Shown in pieces: positions 4,091 through 6,830 of a stretch of 6,830 nt of DNA. The notes beneath the pieces are model-generated. The model worked only from the letters and a program-made list of their open reading frames with translations. It was not told where the DNA came from and ran no database searches. The number at the start of each line of letters is the position of its first letter. The stretch's first letter is position 1. A program made the translations under genes and the position numbers. The stretch comes from an uncultured Kangiella sp. (GTDB lineage Bacteria; Pseudomonadota; Gammaproteobacteria; Enterobacterales; DSM-103792), in the NCBI GenBank assembly GCA_946480585.1, contig CAMLKQ010000123.1, positions 1-6,830 on the forward strand, in the 5' to 3' direction.

Positions 4091-5932
4091 ATGGCGCCGT
4101 TCCGCAAATCATTGTCAGCGCTGCTGATCGGGTTCAGCTTGAGCCCGGTGGCTTGGTCACTCGGTTTTGGCGAACTGCAATTGCAGAGCGACCTGAACCA
4201 ACCGCTGCAAGCGGAGATCCCCATTCTTGGTGTGCCAGCCTACGCCAACGATTCGGTGCGCATCCGGCTCGGCAAGCGGGAAGATTTTGCCGCGCTCGGT
4301 TACGACTACGCGCCAGAAATGGACGACATTCGCGCCGAGCTGCAGCAACGCGACAACCGGCTTGTGCTGCAACTGCGCAGTCGCACGGCGCTGCGCGAGC
4401 CGTTGCTGAATTTGGTGTTGGTCGCGGAAGAGGGCAACACCCGCTATTTGCGTGATTACGCCATCTTGCTGGATCTGCCAGACAACCGGGCGCGGTCGCT
4501 GGCGAGCGAAGTTATCGAACGCAATGTCGCGCCGCCGATCACATCAACCGATTCACCGGCCGTCATACCGGCAACCACACCATCCGCAACAGCAACGACA
4601 AGCGCCGCGCCAACGGCGCCCGCGCCGACCACAACGTCGACTATCACCAGCGCGCCAACCGAGCGTTCGGCAACGTTCACTGCCAACCAAACGGTGTACG
4701 GCCCGACCCAGGCCGGCGAAAGCCTGTCGATCATCGCGCATCGGCTCGGCAAAGCCGCTGGCGTGGAGTGGCAGGCGTACGGCGTCGCGCTTTATCACAC
4801 CAACCCGAATGCTTTTTTGGGCGGCGATCCCAACCGGTTGAAAGCCGCAGTGCCGCTGCAGTTGCCAAACCCTGCCGACGTGGCGCGCTATCAGCGTCGC
4901 GATTGGCTGGCGCTCTTTAATGCGCCCGCCAGCGGTGTCGCCGACAAGGCGCCCGTGCGCGAAACCGTTGCCGCAGTTTCCAGCGCTGCACCAACACCGG
5001 TTGCAAGCCCGCAAACAAGCGATGAAACCGTCAGCGCAGCGGTGCTCTCGACCCTGCAACAACAAAACAGCGAACTGAAAACCGAGCTGGCAGCCGCCAC
5101 CGCGCGCATGCAAGCGCTCGAAACGCAATTGGCGCAACTCGACAGTCGCTATCAAAGCCTGACGGCGCAAGCCGCCAGCACGCCGGTGGTGACGGAAGCT
5201 ACCGTAATCGAATCCGCAACAGCCGAGTCCGCAACAAGCGAATCCGCACCAAGCGAATCCGCAACCGTTACGCCACAAACTGCCGCGACTGCCGAAAGTG
5301 TCAGCGCACCGGTCGTCGCGGCCGTGCCGGAAAGCCCGCCCGCCGCGCCGCCGGTCAACATCGAAGTGCGTGATCGGGTGCCGGCCAGCGAAGTTGTCAC
5401 CGCAACGGCCGCCGATAACGTGGTCACGCCGAGCCAGCCCAGCGTGTGGTCCCTGATCATGTGGCCGCTGGCGGTGGTCGTTGCGCTGATCGCCGCCGGT
5501 GCCGTGTTCTGGCAATGGCGTGAACGGCGTCAGCACAACAAGCTGCTGCAACCGCGCACCAAGGCACCACGGGTGCCGAAGCCGGTGCTGCCCGCGGCCG
5601 AAGTCGATGAACCGGCCGTGCCGCAAATCGAGCTCGGCAATGCTGATCGGCGCATGCTGAAAATCAAGCAAGTGCAATCGGCGCTCGAAACCTATCTGGC
5701 CTATCAGCGCTTTGATCGGGCGCTGGAATTGCTGGAGCACGAAATGCACATTGCTGGCGATGATCTGGTGCTGCGCCGGCAACTGCAACGGCTGCAAAAA
5801 GACGTGCGCAATGCCCAAACCGAATGGCAAGAAAGCCACAAGGAACAAATGAGCGAGCTGTTCGACCGCGCCACCACTACCCACGTCGACAAGCCGGCCG
5901 CACGCGACGACAGCAAGAAAACCCTCGGCTGA
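4091..5932 (+). CDS. fimV: FimV-family protein, short form lacking the TPR-rich C-terminus (613 aa)
   Basis: FimV proteins are inner-membrane, peptidoglycan-binding polar hubs that support type IV pilus assembly and twitching. Order of parts: signal peptide (1-23, cleavage likely after AWS); the conserved FimV N-terminus (24-46, LGFGELQLQSDLNQPLQAEI); a beta-rich domain to about 145; a Thr/Ala/Pro linker (about 147-197); the LysM-like FimV core (201-262, starting TVYGPTQAGESLSIIA); a coiled coil (about 315-357); a low-complexity linker with four ESAxx repeats (374-393); one membrane helix (about 453-475) followed by RERR as a positive-inside stop; and a helical cytoplasmic tail (513-590) with one TPR-like stretch. 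Pseudomonas FimV is about 900 aa with an acidic TPR-rich C-terminal half and conserved C-terminal cap; these are missing. The gene ends cleanly with two terminators and shows no frameshift, so this looks like a natural short type. It is monocistronic here. The symbol is by family; pilus function is not shown. Confidence 0.85.
   Translation: MAPFRKSLSALLIGFSLSPVAWSLGFGELQLQSDLNQPLQAEIPILGVPAYANDSVRIRLGKREDFAALGYDYAPEMDDIRAELQQRDNRLVLQLRSRTALREPLLNLVLVAEEGNTRYLRDYAILLDLPDNRARSLASEVIERNVAPPITSTDSPAVIPATTPSATATTSAAPTAPAPTTTSTITSAPTERSATFTANQTVYGPTQAGESLSIIAHRLGKAAGVEWQAYGVALYHTNPNAFLGGDPNRLKAAVPLQLPNPADVARYQRRDWLALFNAPASGVADKAPVRETVAAVSSAAPTPVASPQTSDETVSAAVLSTLQQQNSELKTELAAATARMQALETQLAQLDSRYQSLTAQAASTPVVTEATVIESATAESATSESAPSESATVTPQTAATAESVSAPVVAAVPESPPAAPPVNIEVRDRVPASEVVTATAADNVVTPSQPSVWSLIMWPLAVVVALIAAGAVFWQWRERRQHNKLLQPRTKAPRVPKPVLPAAEVDEPAVPQIELGNADRRMLKIKQVQSALETYLAYQRFDRALELLEHEMHIAGDDLVLRRQLQRLQKDVRNAQTEWQESHKEQMSELFDRATTTHVDKPAARDDSKKTLG
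5210..5269 (+). repeat. 15-bp in-frame tandem repeat (4 copies) in the fimV-like gene
   Basis: The four units begin GAATCCGCAACA, GAGTCCGCAACA, GAATCCGCACCA and GAATCCGCAACC and encode ESATA-ESATS-ESAPS-ESATV. They lie in the periplasmic linker between the coiled coil and the membrane helix. In-frame unit gain or loss would change linker length by 5 residues. Confidence 0.8.
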
Positions 5933-5941
5933 GCGCCGCAC

Positions 5942-5970
5942 CCGGTTTTGCCGCACTGCGGCAAAACCGG
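5942..5970 (+). terminator. First terminator hairpin after the fimV-like gene
   Basis: CCGGTTTTGCCGC (5942-5954) pairs perfectly over 13 bp with GCGGCAAAACCGG (5958-5970) around the loop ACT, 9 nt after the stop. The U-run (TCTGTTCACTTT) is interrupted, so it may need the second hairpin as back-up. Confidence 0.75.
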
Positions 5971-5995
5971 TCTGTTCACTTTCCGTTACATCAAC

Positions 5996-6033
5996 AACGA
6001 CGAAGGCCGGGAAAAATCCCGGCCTTCGTCGTT
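5996..6033. terminator. Second, 17-bp perfect terminator hairpin (probably bidirectional)
   Basis: AACGACGAAGGCCGGGA (5996-6012) pairs with 6017-6033 over 17 bp with loop AAAA. The 3' arm ends GTCGTTT, giving a short U-run on the plus strand, and the 5' flank supplies a few U on the minus strand. It insulates the fimV-like gene from the amidohydrolase. Confidence 0.85.
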
Positions 6034-6060
6034 TGACGCGGCGCTTTCACTCGTTACACT
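6033..6060 (+). promoter_or_regulatory. Candidate sigma70 promoter of the amidohydrolase, fused to the terminator
   Basis: TTGACG (6033-6038, 5/6), a 16-bp spacer, and TACACT (6055-6060, 4/6). The first T of the -35 is the last base of the terminator stem. The start would be near 6067, giving a leader of about 78 nt. Confidence 0.55.
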
Positions 6061-6074
6061 CGGTGCTTCTTCCC

Positions 6075-6101
6075 AGACCGCGAAGTCTTGTTGCGCGGTC
6101 T
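6075..6101 (+). other. Hairpin in the amidohydrolase 5' leader
   Basis: AGACCGCG (6075-6082) pairs with CGCGGTCT (6094-6101) over 8 bp with an 11-nt loop, starting about 8 nt after the predicted transcript start. It is a plausible stability element. Its lack of a U-run argues against an attenuator. Confidence 0.45.
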
Positions 6102-6144
6102 CTCCATGCAACACGACAAACCACAACACGCATCGAGGTCTGCC

Positions 6145-6830
<686 letters not shown>

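Noticed and set aside
2740..4224. A 494-codon minus-strand open frame across the 330-aa lyase and fimV leader
   Set aside because: It spans a terminator, a promoter and a leader as well as a clear gene on the other strand, and has no domain resemblance.
4553..5956. A 467-codon minus-strand open frame opposite the fimV-like gene
   Set aside because: The translation is Cys/Gly/Arg-rich low complexity with no family features, and it begins within the terminator hairpin. The plus strand has the signal peptide, FimV core and membrane helix.

Overview
The window (about 60% GC by eye) is chromosomal DNA that looks like a Gammaproteobacterium. The main pointers are a FimV-family polar-hub protein, a PsrA-like fatty-acid-type operator array, and exported enzymes with Gram-negative signal peptides. 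I cannot name the genus. There are no tRNA or rRNA genes, CRISPR arrays, insertion sequences or phage genes.

Left half (1-3874) is a divergent CoA-ester metabolism locus. On the minus strand, a HpcH/HpaI (CitE-like) aldolase/lyase of 376 aa (1403-2533) is followed after 113 bp by an AMP-forming acyl-CoA ligase that runs off the left edge (1-1289). On the plus strand, a second, very different CitE-like lyase of 330 aa (2827-3819) is read the other way. Between the lyases lies a 293-bp control region. Two face-to-face sigma70-like promoters there have -35 boxes falling on a 13-bp-period array of TTTGAAA-type half-sites, so one regulator could control all three genes together. The likely logic is that the ligase makes an acyl-CoA and the two Mg-dependent lyases cleave, form or hydrolyse hydroxyacyl-CoA esters of the malyl-CoA/citramalyl-CoA kind. 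The substrate cannot be read from the sequence.

Middle (3875-5970): after a 10-bp-stem terminator, a well-formed promoter and a strongly folded leader precede a short FimV-like gene (613 aa, 4091-5932). It has a signal peptide, the conserved FimV N-terminal segment, a LysM-like core, a coiled coil, one membrane helix and a small cytoplasmic domain, but not the long acidic, TPR-rich C-terminal half of Pseudomonas FimV. Two perfect hairpins of 13 and 17 bp follow it.

Right end (5996-6830): the second hairpin runs directly into the -35 box of a promoter for an exported amidohydrolase (imidazolonepropionase-like / Xaa-Pro dipeptidase-like metal hydrolase). This gene starts at 6145 and is cut by the right edge after 228 codons.

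The most unusual material is regulatory: the divergent lyase operator array, the structured leaders, a REP-like element between ligase and lyase, and the fused terminator/promoter. Long open frames antisense to every real gene are treated as GC-bias shadows.
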